DNA of 22,230 nt. It comes from Firmicutes bacterium CAG:555 (GTDB taxonomy: Bacteria; Bacillota; Clostridia; Oscillospirales; Oscillospiraceae). The translations under genes were made by a program, and so were the position numbers. Below, piece by piece: positions 13,693 through 21,354 of this stretch. The stretch's first letter is position 1; each line of letters opens with the position of its first letter. Under the pieces are notes generated by a model, which had not been told where the DNA came from, did no database searches, and saw nothing but the letters and a program-made list of their open reading frames with translations. The stretch is taken from assembly GCA_000431075.1 (NCBI GenBank), contig HF986904.1, positions 28,320-50,549 on the forward strand, read 5' to 3'.

Positions 13693-13721
13693 TTGTGCTT
13701 TTATACATTATATGATAAAAT
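13693..13721 (+). promoter_or_regulatory. Candidate promoter of the uppP-ftsK operon
   Basis: TTGTGC (13693-13698), a 17-base spacer and TAAAAT (13716-13721, 5 of 6), between the tepA terminator and uppP. The -35 is weak. A 17-base palindrome directly downstream would cover the transcription start. Confidence 0.45.
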
Positions 13722-13736
13722 ACCTAAGTTAGGTAT
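13720..13736. repeat. Palindrome ATACCTAA-G-TTAGGTAT, possible operator of uppP
   Basis: Two perfect 8-base arms (13720-13727 and 13729-13736) around one central G, overlapping the end of the -10 and the expected start site. No U tract follows, and at this length it is more like a protein binding site than a terminator. I do not recognise the regulator. Confidence 0.5.
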
Positions 13737-13772
13737 ACATAATATCGCATAAGGGTATGGAGGCCGAATGAT

Positions 13773-14612
13773 ATGACCATTGGCGAAGCCATAATTTTAG
13801 GACTTGTTCAGGGCATTGCGGAGTTTCTGCCGATATCCAGCTCGGGACATCTTGCAATACTCCAAAATCTTTTTAATATGTCGGATATCGAGGGCGGACA
13901 CATGTTCTTCGATGTCCTGCTGCACTTCGGCACGCTTGTTGCCATCTGCTTCATGTATTGGAGTGATATAAAGGCTATGGTCGTCGAGGTGCTGGCGCTT
14001 TTGTCCGGCCGCAAGGCCGTTACCGCCGACGGAAGACCCAAGCAGTATCCGGCGGCAAGAATGTTTTTCCTCATCGTTGCCGCAACGCTGCCTTTGGTGC
14101 TTATTCTGCCGATAAACGACTACATAGGCGAGCTTTCGCAGTCGACTGTGTTCGTCGGCATAGCGCTTATTCTCACTGGCTTTCTGCTGCTGGTTTCCGA
14201 TAAGATGACCCCGGGCACAAAGACCGAGAAAAATATGCGCTTTTCCGATGCACTCATCATCGGCCTGTGTCAGTGCGTTGCGACCCTGCCGGGACTTTCC
14301 CGCTCGGGAACGACGATAACCGCAGGCATCGCAACGGGGCAAAACCGTGGTTATGCGGTAAAGTTCTCGCTTCTGATGAGCATTCCGGCGGTCTTGGGCG
14401 CAACGCTTTTGGAGCTTATAAAGGCCATAAAGACGGGCATAGATGCATCGCTCATACCGGCGTATCTTTTCGGCATGGTTGCCGCAATGGTGTCCGGCGT
14501 TCTGGCGATAGGACTTTTAAAGATGATAGCAAAGAGCAAGCGCTTTGGCGGCTTTGCCTACTACTGCTGGATAGTCGGCGCACTCACGATAATTCTTTCC
14601 ATGATATTCTGA
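13773..14612 (+). CDS. uppP: Undecaprenyl-diphosphatase UppP (BacA)
   Basis: 279 residues from ATG 13773, with GGAGG at 13759-13763; an ATG at 13768 is out of frame. This integral membrane enzyme converts undecaprenyl diphosphate to the monophosphate, recycling the lipid carrier for peptidoglycan and other wall polymers, and its overexpression gives bacitracin resistance. Family signatures are clear: E17 with LPISSSGHL (19-27), the FFDVLLHFGTLVA segment, and PGLSRSGTTITAGIATG (173-189), which provide the catalytic Glu, Ser, His and Arg residues on the outer face. About eight membrane helices are visible, and the length is normal. The ftsK gene follows 22 bases later and is probably co-transcribed. 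Confidence 0.95.
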   Translation: MTIGEAIILGLVQGIAEFLPISSSGHLAILQNLFNMSDIEGGHMFFDVLLHFGTLVAICFMYWSDIKAMVVEVLALLSGRKAVTADGRPKQYPAARMFFLIVAATLPLVLILPINDYIGELSQSTVFVGIALILTGFLLLVSDKMTPGTKTEKNMRFSDALIIGLCQCVATLPGLSRSGTTITAGIATGQNRGYAVKFSLLMSIPAVLGATLLELIKAIKTGIDASLIPAYLFGMVAAMVSGVLAIGLLKMIAKSKRFGGFAYYCWIVGALTIILSMIF

Positions 14613-14634
14613 TAAAGGCAGGGATAGCTTAGTA

Positions 14635-17175
14635 ATGGCACAGACCAAAAATAAGAAAACCACGACTAAAAACACGGCACGGAGCGGACAAACCAAGTCC
14701 AAGCAGCAGTCCAAGACTGCCGCCAAGACCCAGCCCCAGCCCATCCGCCGTGAGGTGGCGGCCATTGTCTCTGCGTTTGCGGCGCTACTCACGGGTATCT
14801 CGGTGTTCTCCAGCGACGGCATAATCGTCGGTGCGATAAGCTCACTGCTAAAGGGACTGTTCGGCTACGGCTTTTGGCTGTGTGCGCCTGCTCTTGTGCT
14901 TGTTGCGGTGATCCAGGGTTTCCACCACGGAAGACCCGTTGCGTTCAAGACTACCTCGGCACTACTCATGCCGCTGCTTCTCGGCGCGCTTCTCGATTTG
15001 ATGTTTTCGACCGTCATCGTTGAAAACCTAAAGGGCGTGGGCGCGGTACTCGGCGGGCTTTATGCCGGCGGAAAGGCAATGACCTGCGGCGGCGTTTTCG
15101 GTGGTCTGCTGGCATTTGCCTTCCAGAAGGCGTTCAGCTTCTACGGCGCTGCGATAATTCTCGTGGTCTCGTTCGTGTTCTTTGCGCTCAACGCCTTCGG
15201 CATCACGATAGGCAAGATCGTCGAGTGGGCAAGAAACAGGGAGCATCCCGAGTACGAGCCGGAGCCGGAGCCCGAAAAGCCTGCAAAAAAGCAGCCTGTT
15301 CAGGATGAGGAGGAACTGCGCCGCATCAAAAATGCAAAGCGTAGAGCGATAGATATTCCGCTTGATGACGAGCCGACCTTCGAAAAGAAGCCCGAGGAGG
15401 CAAAGACCGAAAAATCGGGCAAAAAGAATAAAAAAGCCGAGGTCAAAATCGACCACACCGCCGATGTCGAGCCTATAAGCATCGAGGAGGCAGAAGCGCT
15501 CACCGGCGTTAAGCTCAGCGGCAGCGGCGCTACCGAAGCTGCCGAGATCATGGATCCGCCGAAGAAAATGTCTGCTGCCGAGGTTGCGGCGGAGACCGCT
15601 GCGGTTGCAAGCGAGATCGAATCCAAGGACGATGACGGCTCTTACGAAAAGCCGCCTATATATCTTCTCAAAAAGGGTCACTCCGTCGCCGCAAATGTCG
15701 ACGAGGAGCTTGACATGAACCGCACGAGGCTTGAAAATGCACTGCGCAGCTTCGGCGTTAACGCCTCCGTCACCGAGACCACTCACGGCCCCACGGTCAC
15801 GAGGTACGATTTTGAACTTGAGCAGGGCGTAAAGCTGAGCAGGATAACCAATCTTGCCGACGATATCGCCCTTGCCCTCGGCGTTGTGAGCGTGCGCATT
15901 GCGCCCATTCCCGATAAAATTTCCACCGTCGGCATCGAGGTGCCAAATAAGATAATCAGCACCGTTTACCTGCGTGATATCATCGATTCACCGAAGTTCC
16001 TCACCTCCAAGGCCGACCTCACCTTTGCCATCGGCAAGGATATCGGCGGCAATGCCGTTGTTGGCAATATCTCGAAGCTTCCGCATTTGCTCATCGCCGG
16101 TACGACAGGCTCAGGCAAGTCGGTGTGCATGAACTCGCTTATCATAAGCCTGCTTTATAAGTCCAACCCCGAGGATGTCAAGCTCATCATGATAGACCCC
16201 AAGATGGTCGAGCTCGGCGTTTATAACGGCATCCCGCATCTGTACATCCCCGTTGTCACCGATCCGAAGAAGGCCGCCGGAGCGCTCCAGTGGGCGGTCA
16301 CCGAGATGCTCAAGCGCTACAGGCTCTTCTCCGAGCTTGGCGTGCGCAGCCTTTCGGCATATAACGACCACCTTGTCGAAAACGGCCAGCCCAAGATGCC
16401 GAATGTAGTTGTCGTCATCGACGAGCTTGCAGACCTTATGCTCGTTGCCTCCAAGGAGGTCGAGGAGAGCATCTGCCGTGTTGCTCAGATGGGACGAGCA
16501 GCCGGTATGCACCTTGTCATTGCGACCCAGCGTCCCTCCGCCGATGTCATCACCGGCCTTATGAAAGCAAACATCCCCAGCCGCATTGCCTTTGCAGTGT
16601 CATCGGCACTTGAAAGCCGCATCATTCTTGACAATAACGGCGCAGAAAAGCTCATCGGCATGGGCGATATGCTGTATGCTCCGCTCGGCTGCGGCAAGCC
16701 TCTGCGTGTTCAGGGCGCATTCGTAAGCGACGAGGAGCGTGACGCTATAGTCAGCTTCATAAAAGAACAGTCCACCGCAAATTACAGTGAGGATATCATA
16801 GCTCAGATCGAAAAAGCCGCCGAGGACAAGAGCTCCGGCAGTAAAGGCGGCGAGCTTGTACCCGTATCGGAAAACAAGCCCGATTATGATGAGCTTCTGC
16901 CGCAGGCCGTCGATGTCATTTTCGACACCAAGCAGGCCTCCGTCTCCATGCTCCAGCGCCGACTCAAGTTAGGTTACTCAAGAGCTGCACGCATCATCGA
17001 CCAGATGGAGGAGATGGGCATCATAGGCCCGTTTGAGGGCTCAAAGCCCCGCCAGATCATCATAACCCGTGAGCAGTGGCTCGAAATGCAGACCACGCAG
17101 GGCACCGCCCCGACCGAGATCTTGCAGACCCAGCTCGAGTTTGCAGATGAGATGGATTCGGACGAAAACGAATAA
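14635..17175 (+). CDS. ftsK: DNA translocase FtsK/SpoIIIE
   Basis: 846 residues from ATG 14635; the ribosome binding site is weak. A basic N-terminus of about 40 residues (many K/Q/T) precedes about four membrane helices (40-190), then a long acidic/basic linker rich in E, K and P (200-340). The motor domain includes Walker A AGTTGSGKS (488-496), Walker B in VVVVIDELADLM near 560-570, and the ATQRPSADVITGLMKANIPSR block. The C-terminal gamma winged helix (about 775-840, from LLPQAVDVIFDTKQASVSMLQRR-type sequence on to GPFEGSKPRQI) reads chromosome orientation motifs. The protein pumps DNA through the division or sporulation septum and activates dimer resolution. A terminator lies right after it. 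Confidence 0.96.
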   Translation: MAQTKNKKTTTKNTARSGQTKSKQQSKTAAKTQPQPIRREVAAIVSAFAALLTGISVFSSDGIIVGAISSLLKGLFGYGFWLCAPALVLVAVIQGFHHGRPVAFKTTSALLMPLLLGALLDLMFSTVIVENLKGVGAVLGGLYAGGKAMTCGGVFGGLLAFAFQKAFSFYGAAIILVVSFVFFALNAFGITIGKIVEWARNREHPEYEPEPEPEKPAKKQPVQDEEELRRIKNAKRRAIDIPLDDEPTFEKKPEEAKTEKSGKKNKKAEVKIDHTADVEPISIEEAEALTGVKLSGSGATEAAEIMDPPKKMSAAEVAAETAAVASEIESKDDDGSYEKPPIYLLKKGHSVAANVDEELDMNRTRLENALRSFGVNASVTETTHGPTVTRYDFELEQGVKLSRITNLADDIALALGVVSVRIAPIPDKISTVGIEVPNKIISTVYLRDIIDSPKFLTSKADLTFAIGKDIGGNAVVGNISKLPHLLIAGTTGSGKSVCMNSLIISLLYKSNPEDVKLIMIDPKMVELGVYNGIPHLYIPVVTDPKKAAGALQWAVTEMLKRYRLFSELGVRSLSAYNDHLVENGQPKMPNVVVVIDELADLMLVASKEVEESICRVAQMGRAAGMHLVIATQRPSADVITGLMKANIPSRIAFAVSSALESRIILDNNGAEKLIGMGDMLYAPLGCGKPLRVQGAFVSDEERDAIVSFIKEQSTANYSEDIIAQIEKAAEDKSSGSKGGELVPVSENKPDYDELLPQAVDVIFDTKQASVSMLQRRLKLGYSRAARIIDQMEEMGIIGPFEGSKPRQIIITREQWLEMQTTQGTAPTEILQTQLEFADEMDSDENE

Positions 17176-17180
17176 AATAG

Positions 17181-17205
17181 AAGGGCGGATAAAACCGCCC
17201 TTTTT
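17181..17205 (+). terminator. Terminator after ftsK
   Basis: AAGGGCGG (17181-17188) pairs with CCGCCCTT (17195-17202) across ATAAAA, with a T run to 17205. Only 14 bases separate it from mrnC, leaving no room for a separate promoter, so mrnC-rqcH transcription must read through or start inside the end of ftsK. Confidence 0.8.
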
Positions 17206-17219
17206 CGATAGGTGACTAT

Positions 17220-17633
17220 ATGAACGATTACTTTTGCCCCAAAATGGAGCTTCGTGACATCAACAATATAAGCATGCTCGGCCTTGCGCACATCGGCGAC
17301 GGTGTGTATGAGCTTCTGACCCGCACCATGCTTTGCTCGGACGGCAACAAAAGGGTGACGGAGCTGCACAAAAAGTGCGTCGCTATCGTCAACGCTCCGG
17401 CGCAGGCTGCCGCTATGGAGCGGCTCATGCCGCACCTTACCGCCGACGAGCTTGCGCTATATAAGCGTGGCCGCAACGCCAAGGTCAACTCCGTGCCGCA
17501 CAAAGCAGATATCGGCCAGTATCATGCTGCAACAGGCTTAGAGGCACTGTTCGGCTGGCTGTACCTGCAAGGCATGACTGAGCGGATAAACGAGCTGTAC
17601 GCAATTTGCGTGGAGGACAGCCATGGCGCTTGA
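17220..17633 (+). CDS. mrnC: Mini-ribonuclease 3 (MrnC)
   Basis: 137 residues from ATG 17220, 4 bases after AGGTGA. It is a single RNase III catalytic domain without a double-stranded RNA-binding domain. The signature region ISMLGLAHIGDGVYELLTR holds the metal-binding D27 and E31, followed by H-K-K-C-V-A-I-V-N-A-x-A-Q and, near 82, YKRGRNAKVNSVPHKADIGQYHAATGLEALFGWLYLQG, where K-R-G-R-N, the invariant E-A-L and G-W-L-Y-L are family hallmarks. MrnC helps mature 23S rRNA in Firmicutes. It overlaps the rqcH start by 11 bases, so the pair is translationally coupled. Confidence 0.93.
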   Translation: MNDYFCPKMELRDINNISMLGLAHIGDGVYELLTRTMLCSDGNKRVTELHKKCVAIVNAPAQAAAMERLMPHLTADELALYKRGRNAKVNSVPHKADIGQYHAATGLEALFGWLYLQGMTERINELYAICVEDSHGA

Positions 17634-19344
17634 TACCGTGATGATCTCGGCGCTCGTGTCGGAGCTTCGGCCCAAATTAGAGGGCGCACGCATTGACAAA
17701 GTACAGCAGCCCGAGCGTGAGCAAATTCTGCTTTCCGTGCGCAACAACGGCGAAAACCTGCGGCTGCTCATCAATGCCGGTGCGGGCAGCGGCAGGATAG
17801 CGCTCACTCGGCAAAGCTTTGAAAATCCGGCAGAGCCGCCGATGTTCTGCATGCTCCTGCGCAAATATCTTGTCGGGGCGAGGATCGAAAAGCTCACGCA
17901 GCCAAACTGGGAGCGCTTGCTTTTGGTTGACATAATGTCTCACAACGAACTCGGCGACAGTGTTAATTTGAAGCTTGCCGTTGAGCTTATGGGACGCAGC
18001 TCGAACCTTGTGCTCGTCGGCGCTGACGGCAGAATAATCGACTGCCTGCGCCGAATGGAATACGGCGGTGATGCCGAACGGCGCATGCTACCGGGCATGA
18101 TATACAGATTACCGCCCGAGCAGCGCAAGCCGCTTGTGTTTAACTGCGACAGGGCGCAGATAGAGACTGTTTTGAACGCCTCAGATGCCTCAAAGCCGCT
18201 TGATAAGCGCCTGCTTGACGGCTTTTCCGGCCTTTCGCCGCTCGTGTGCCGTGAGCTTGCGCATAGAGCATTTAACGACATCGGCTGCCTTCCGGATGCC
18301 GTGGAGGCGTTTCTTGAAAGCGTCAGGGCAGGGGAGTTCATCCCGACGCTGCTGTTAAAAGACGGCAAGCCCGCCGAATTTTCCTTCATGCCGCTCAAGC
18401 AGTACGGCGCAGAGTATGAGCAGCAGACGCTCGATAGCTTCTGCGAGCTTTTGGACGCTTACTACTCAAAGCGTGAGCTTCTGGAGCGCCGCCGCCGCAG
18501 AGCACGGGAGCTTTCCCACTCGGTCAAAACCGCCAGAGACCGCATACAGCGCAAGCTTGTTAGCCAGCGCGAGGAGCTTGAGCGCACCTACGGCAGAGAT
18601 GAGATACGCAAAAACGCAGAGCTCCTGACCGCAAATCTATACCGCATCAAGCGCGGCGACAGCTCCGTGACAGTCGAGGACTATTATACCGACGGCTGCC
18701 CGGCGGTCGTAATTAAGCTCGACCCGCTCAAAACGCCGCAGCAGAACTCGGCTGCAATGTTCAAGGAGTATACCAAGCTCAAGACCGCCGAGGCACACCT
18801 CACGGCGCTTGTTGCCGAGGGCGAAAAGCAGCTTGATTATCTGAACAGCGTATTAGATGAGTTAGATCGAGCCGAGACCGAGCGTGACCTTGCCGATATC
18901 CGCCGTGAGCTTTTCGACACCGGCTACCTAAAAAAGCAAAAGGGCGCAAAGCCCGATAAATCCAAGAAACAGGGACCGCTGCGCTTTGTCTCGTCCGACG
19001 GCTTTGAAATTTTTGTCGGCCGCAGCAATAGCCAAAATGATGAGCTCACAACGAAGCTTGCCCGCCGCACCGACATCTGGCTGCACACCAAGCAGGTTCA
19101 CGGCAGTCATGTCATCATATCCTGCGATGGTTTGCAGCCGCCCGAGCGGACGATCGCCGAGGCAGCGTCCATCGCTGCCTACTATTCGCAGGGCAGGGAA
19201 GGCGGCAAGACCGCCGTTGACTACACCATGGTGCGCTTTGTGCGCAAGCCGTCCGGCTCAATGCCCGGCAAGGTCGTGTACACCGACTACAGCACCGTAA
19301 TGGCGCAGGCCGATGAAGCCCTGTGCGAAAAACTCAAAAAATAA
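17623..19344 (+). CDS. rqcH: Ribosome quality-control factor RqcH (NFACT family)
   Basis: 573 residues from ATG 17623 with GGAGG at 17612-17616. Domains are NFACT-N (1-130), a helix-hairpin-helix and two long coiled-coil stretches (roughly 265-430, many E/K/R with LERRRRRARELSHSVK), and the NFACT-R/DUF814 domain (about 450-573) with SSDGFEIFVGRSNSQND and DIWLHTKQVHGSHVII. RqcH binds stalled 50S subunits and recruits tRNA-Ala to build C-terminal poly-alanine tails that mark the nascent chain for degradation. It was formerly annotated as fibronectin-binding FbpA. One catalytic residue differs from B. subtilis: position 97 is Glu (NWERLLLVD) where D97-R98 is needed for tailing. R98 is kept. Confidence 0.93.
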   Translation: MALDTVMISALVSELRPKLEGARIDKVQQPEREQILLSVRNNGENLRLLINAGAGSGRIALTRQSFENPAEPPMFCMLLRKYLVGARIEKLTQPNWERLLLVDIMSHNELGDSVNLKLAVELMGRSSNLVLVGADGRIIDCLRRMEYGGDAERRMLPGMIYRLPPEQRKPLVFNCDRAQIETVLNASDASKPLDKRLLDGFSGLSPLVCRELAHRAFNDIGCLPDAVEAFLESVRAGEFIPTLLLKDGKPAEFSFMPLKQYGAEYEQQTLDSFCELLDAYYSKRELLERRRRRARELSHSVKTARDRIQRKLVSQREELERTYGRDEIRKNAELLTANLYRIKRGDSSVTVEDYYTDGCPAVVIKLDPLKTPQQNSAAMFKEYTKLKTAEAHLTALVAEGEKQLDYLNSVLDELDRAETERDLADIRRELFDTGYLKKQKGAKPDKSKKQGPLRFVSSDGFEIFVGRSNSQNDELTTKLARRTDIWLHTKQVHGSHVIISCDGLQPPERTIAEAASIAAYYSQGREGGKTAVDYTMVRFVRKPSGSMPGKVVYTDYSTVMAQADEALCEKLKK

Positions 19345-19369
19345 ACGGAGTGCAATCGCACTCCGTTTT
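19343..19369. terminator. Terminator between convergent rqcH and the SLH-protein gene
   Basis: AAACGGAGTGC (19343-19353) pairs perfectly with GCACTCCGTTT (19358-19368) across AATC. A and T runs on the two sides allow termination in both directions. It overlaps the rqcH stop and ends 2 bases before the convergent gene's stop. Confidence 0.8.
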
Positions 19370-19370
19370 G

Positions 19371-20285
19371 TCATCTTGCCTCGATAAGATCCATTGCTGC
19401 GGCGAGCATATCCGCAGCCTCGGCACGGGTGAGGGCATCCTCCGTTGCCTCGTCGGCGCTTGCAATGCCGCAGGCAGTTAGATTAGCCGCCGACTGCGCC
19501 GCCCAAGTGGGAACGGTGTCGCCGACCTTGAGGTAGCTCACATCCGAGAGCCTGAGCGTGCGGTCGAGTATGACCATCGCCTCGGCACGGCTTATCTCTT
19601 TGTCTGCACCGAAGCAGTTGCCCTTGTCGGTGAGCTCACCCTTTACGATGCCCTGCATGACTGCGGTCGAGACATAAGACTTCAGCCACGATGGGATATC
19701 GCCGTCATCGGAAAAGCCGGTGCTCACAACGCCCGAGAGCAGATCCGTACCAGTTGCCTCAAGGCAAAGGCTCAGAAATTCGCCTCTTGTGAGGCTGCGC
19801 TCGGGCTCAAAGTAATACTCGCCGCCAATGCATTTGCCTACAAATGCGCCGCACTCGGCAAGCTTCATCGCACTGCGGAAGCTGCCGCTGCCGACCATGT
19901 CGATGTAGCTGACATCGCTGTCGCACTTAACGAGCTTGATGATGACCGTCGCCTCCTGCGAGCGGTTGCCCTCGGCGTCAATGACCTTGTAGCCGAAGTA
20001 GTCCTTGCCGCGCTTGCCGTCGGCGGGGGTGTAGACGAAGCTTCCGTCGTCGTCAAGGTCGATGCTGCCCTTGACGGGCTTTGTGGTTATCTCGTAGCTG
20101 AGGGTGTCGCCGTCGGGGTCAACGGCGGCTAACTGACCGCCGAAGGACACGCCCCTGTAGGTCTCGAACTCGAAGTTTTCGGCAATCGGAGCGGTGTTCT
20201 CGGCACTGACGGGAGCAATTAGCCCGCCGCATAGCATGCTGCACAGTGCAAGTGCCACAGCGGAAACAAGAATATTCTTTTTCAC
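19371..20285 (-). CDS. Secreted surface protein with cadherin/Ig-like domain and SLH repeats
   Basis: 304 residues from the GTG at 20285-20283, chosen because ACGGAGGT stands upstream and because a signal peptide begins there (MKKNILVSAVALALCSMLCG, cleavage expected after PVSA). A longer in-frame start would add 26 unrelated residues. Residues 30-120 form one cadherin-like/Ig-like domain with the calcium-type motif VDPDGDTLSYEI and the DDDGSFVYTPADGKRGKDYFGY block common in tandem surface domains. Residues about 128-302 hold three SLH-like repeats (for example RSLTRGEFLSLCLEATG, EISRAEAMVILDR and ALTRAEAADMLAAAM), which bind pyruvylated cell-wall polymer. It is therefore probably an exported wall-bound protein. 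It stands alone between convergent and tandem neighbours; function beyond wall attachment is not evident. Confidence 0.85.
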   Translation of the reverse strand: MKKNILVSAVALALCSMLCGGLIAPVSAENTAPIAENFEFETYRGVSFGGQLAAVDPDGDTLSYEITTKPVKGSIDLDDDGSFVYTPADGKRGKDYFGYKVIDAEGNRSQEATVIIKLVKCDSDVSYIDMVGSGSFRSAMKLAECGAFVGKCIGGEYYFEPERSLTRGEFLSLCLEATGTDLLSGVVSTGFSDDGDIPSWLKSYVSTAVMQGIVKGELTDKGNCFGADKEISRAEAMVILDRTLRLSDVSYLKVGDTVPTWAAQSAANLTACGIASADEATEDALTRAEAADMLAAAMDLIEAR

Positions 20286-20289
20286 AGCA

Positions 20290-20325
20290 AAAATACCTCC
20301 GTAAAAATGTTTACGGAGGTATTTT
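20290..20325 (-). promoter_or_regulatory. Perfect 16-bp hairpin burying the ribosome binding site of the SLH-protein gene
   Basis: AAAATACCTCCGTAAA (20290-20305 on the plus strand) pairs exactly with TTTACGGAGGTATTTT (20310-20325) across a 4-base loop. In the minus-strand RNA the ribosome binding site ACGGAGGU lies in one arm, against an anti-Shine-Dalgarno ACCUCC in the other. The arm ends in a U run, so it could be a terminator/attenuator or a translation switch 4 bases before the GTG. Confidence 0.65.
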
Positions 20326-20394
20326 GTGCGCCTGCAGGTTTTAATATTCAAGCGCCCTTTCAAAATGCAAGACCTTGAATTATTTAATTAGGAT

Positions 20395-21237
20395 CTATGA
20401 TTCTTCAATGTCCTTTATTGATTTGTGCTCGGCGTTTCGCCACTCCGTCCTACCATTTGCGCTGCGTCCCTGAACGACCGAGGCAGCAAGTGACGGGCTT
20501 GAAAAAATGTGATCTCGTGTAAACATCATGTTCTCGTCTACTATGCCTTTTTTCAACAAGGAGCTGCGGAGCTTTTTTAGGCTTTCCGACATGCTCGGAA
20601 CGGTTGAGGAAGCGATTAAAGAACCTTTCATTACGGCGAAGCCATCGGCTACTATCAGACCTTTTGCATCTGCGCCCCTAGCGGTCTTGGTATAAAAATA
20701 GGGCTCTGCTTGATCTAACGCAGCGATGGACTCACCTATGGTATCAAACACCTTGTAACCAAGCGTGTTTACGAGCAACTTTGCATTGCTGATAAATTCT
20801 TCGAGCATAGCTTCGTCATACTCGGATATGGACGAGCAAGTCGGAACGGTGCTGTTTGTAATACCGGCTCTGCCCGAACCTTGAGCCAGCAAGTAGAATT
20901 TGTTCTCGAGATACTTGACATGCGCCTTGTTAAGCAAGTTGTCCTTACTGATAACAGCAATACAATCGCTCCAATACTCGGTATCTCTCAGATGCTGCTT
21001 TAGTCTTGAATACATTCGTTCGGCTTCGCCGATATACACTGTGTCGGTGTTGTCATCGTTTTTTCCGAACAAGAAATAAACTCCGGTATTTTCGGCATCA
21101 TCTCTTTGAGAAAATTCGGAAAGCTCGTTTCTTGAAATCTTATATACACGGCCATTCCAGTTAGACAGCTCGCACATGATCCGCCCGTTCGGGTTGCCGT
21201 CGAAAATATACATCTGTATCGTTTTACTAAAAGACAT
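20395..21237 (-). CDS. GIY-YIG endonuclease-domain protein with C-terminal DUF4357
   Basis: 280 residues from ATG 21237-21235 (MSFSKTIQMYIF), chosen because TTAGGTGAT lies just upstream; longer in-frame starts add 30 unrelated residues. Residues 50-115 form a GIY-YIG nuclease fold: GVYFLF (52-57), VYIGEAERMYSRLKQH (67-82) with the catalytic-type Tyr and Arg, and E111 in KYLENKFYLLA, the expected metal ligand. Residues about 205-272 match DUF4357 (SLKKLRSSLLKKG, then SPSLAASVVQGRSANGRTEWRN). This combination occurs in many bacteria as an orphan gene without known substrate. It stands alone here with its own promoter, and no methylase or restriction partner is visible. Confidence 0.85.
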   Translation of the reverse strand: MSFSKTIQMYIFDGNPNGRIMCELSNWNGRVYKISRNELSEFSQRDDAENTGVYFLFGKNDDNTDTVYIGEAERMYSRLKQHLRDTEYWSDCIAVISKDNLLNKAHVKYLENKFYLLAQGSGRAGITNSTVPTCSSISEYDEAMLEEFISNAKLLVNTLGYKVFDTIGESIAALDQAEPYFYTKTARGADAKGLIVADGFAVMKGSLIASSTVPSMSESLKKLRSSLLKKGIVDENMMFTRDHIFSSPSLAASVVQGRSANGRTEWRNAEHKSIKDIEES

Positions 21238-21278
21238 ATTATCATCACCTAACAGACTGATTTTGACTATCTGTGACA

Positions 21279-21307
21279 AGTATAGCACAAAATGCATGGG
21301 CGTGCAA
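21279..21307 (-). promoter_or_regulatory. Promoter of the GIY-YIG gene
   Basis: On the minus strand TTGCAC (21307-21302), a 17-base spacer and TATACT (21284-21279, 5 of 6), 41 bases before the start codon. Confidence 0.55.
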
Positions 21308-21329
21308 TTGATGAACCAATATAGCATAT

Positions 21330-21354
21330 AAAAAACGCCCCGAGCGGGGCGTTT
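21330..21354 (-). terminator. Terminator of the XRE regulator gene
   Basis: Read on the minus strand, AAACGCCCC and GGGGCGTTT (21354-21346 and 21341-21333) form a 9-bp GC-rich stem with a 4-base loop, followed by a run of Ts. It overlaps the last bases of the regulator gene. Confidence 0.85.

Noticed and set aside
15028..15786. Minus-strand open frame of 252 codons
   Set aside because: Antisense shadow of the ftsK linker region; no motif or ribosome binding site.
20326..20394. Promoter of the SLH-protein gene
   Set aside because: Candidates such as TTGCAT with an 18-base spacer to TATTAA on the minus strand are too weak to list as a feature.
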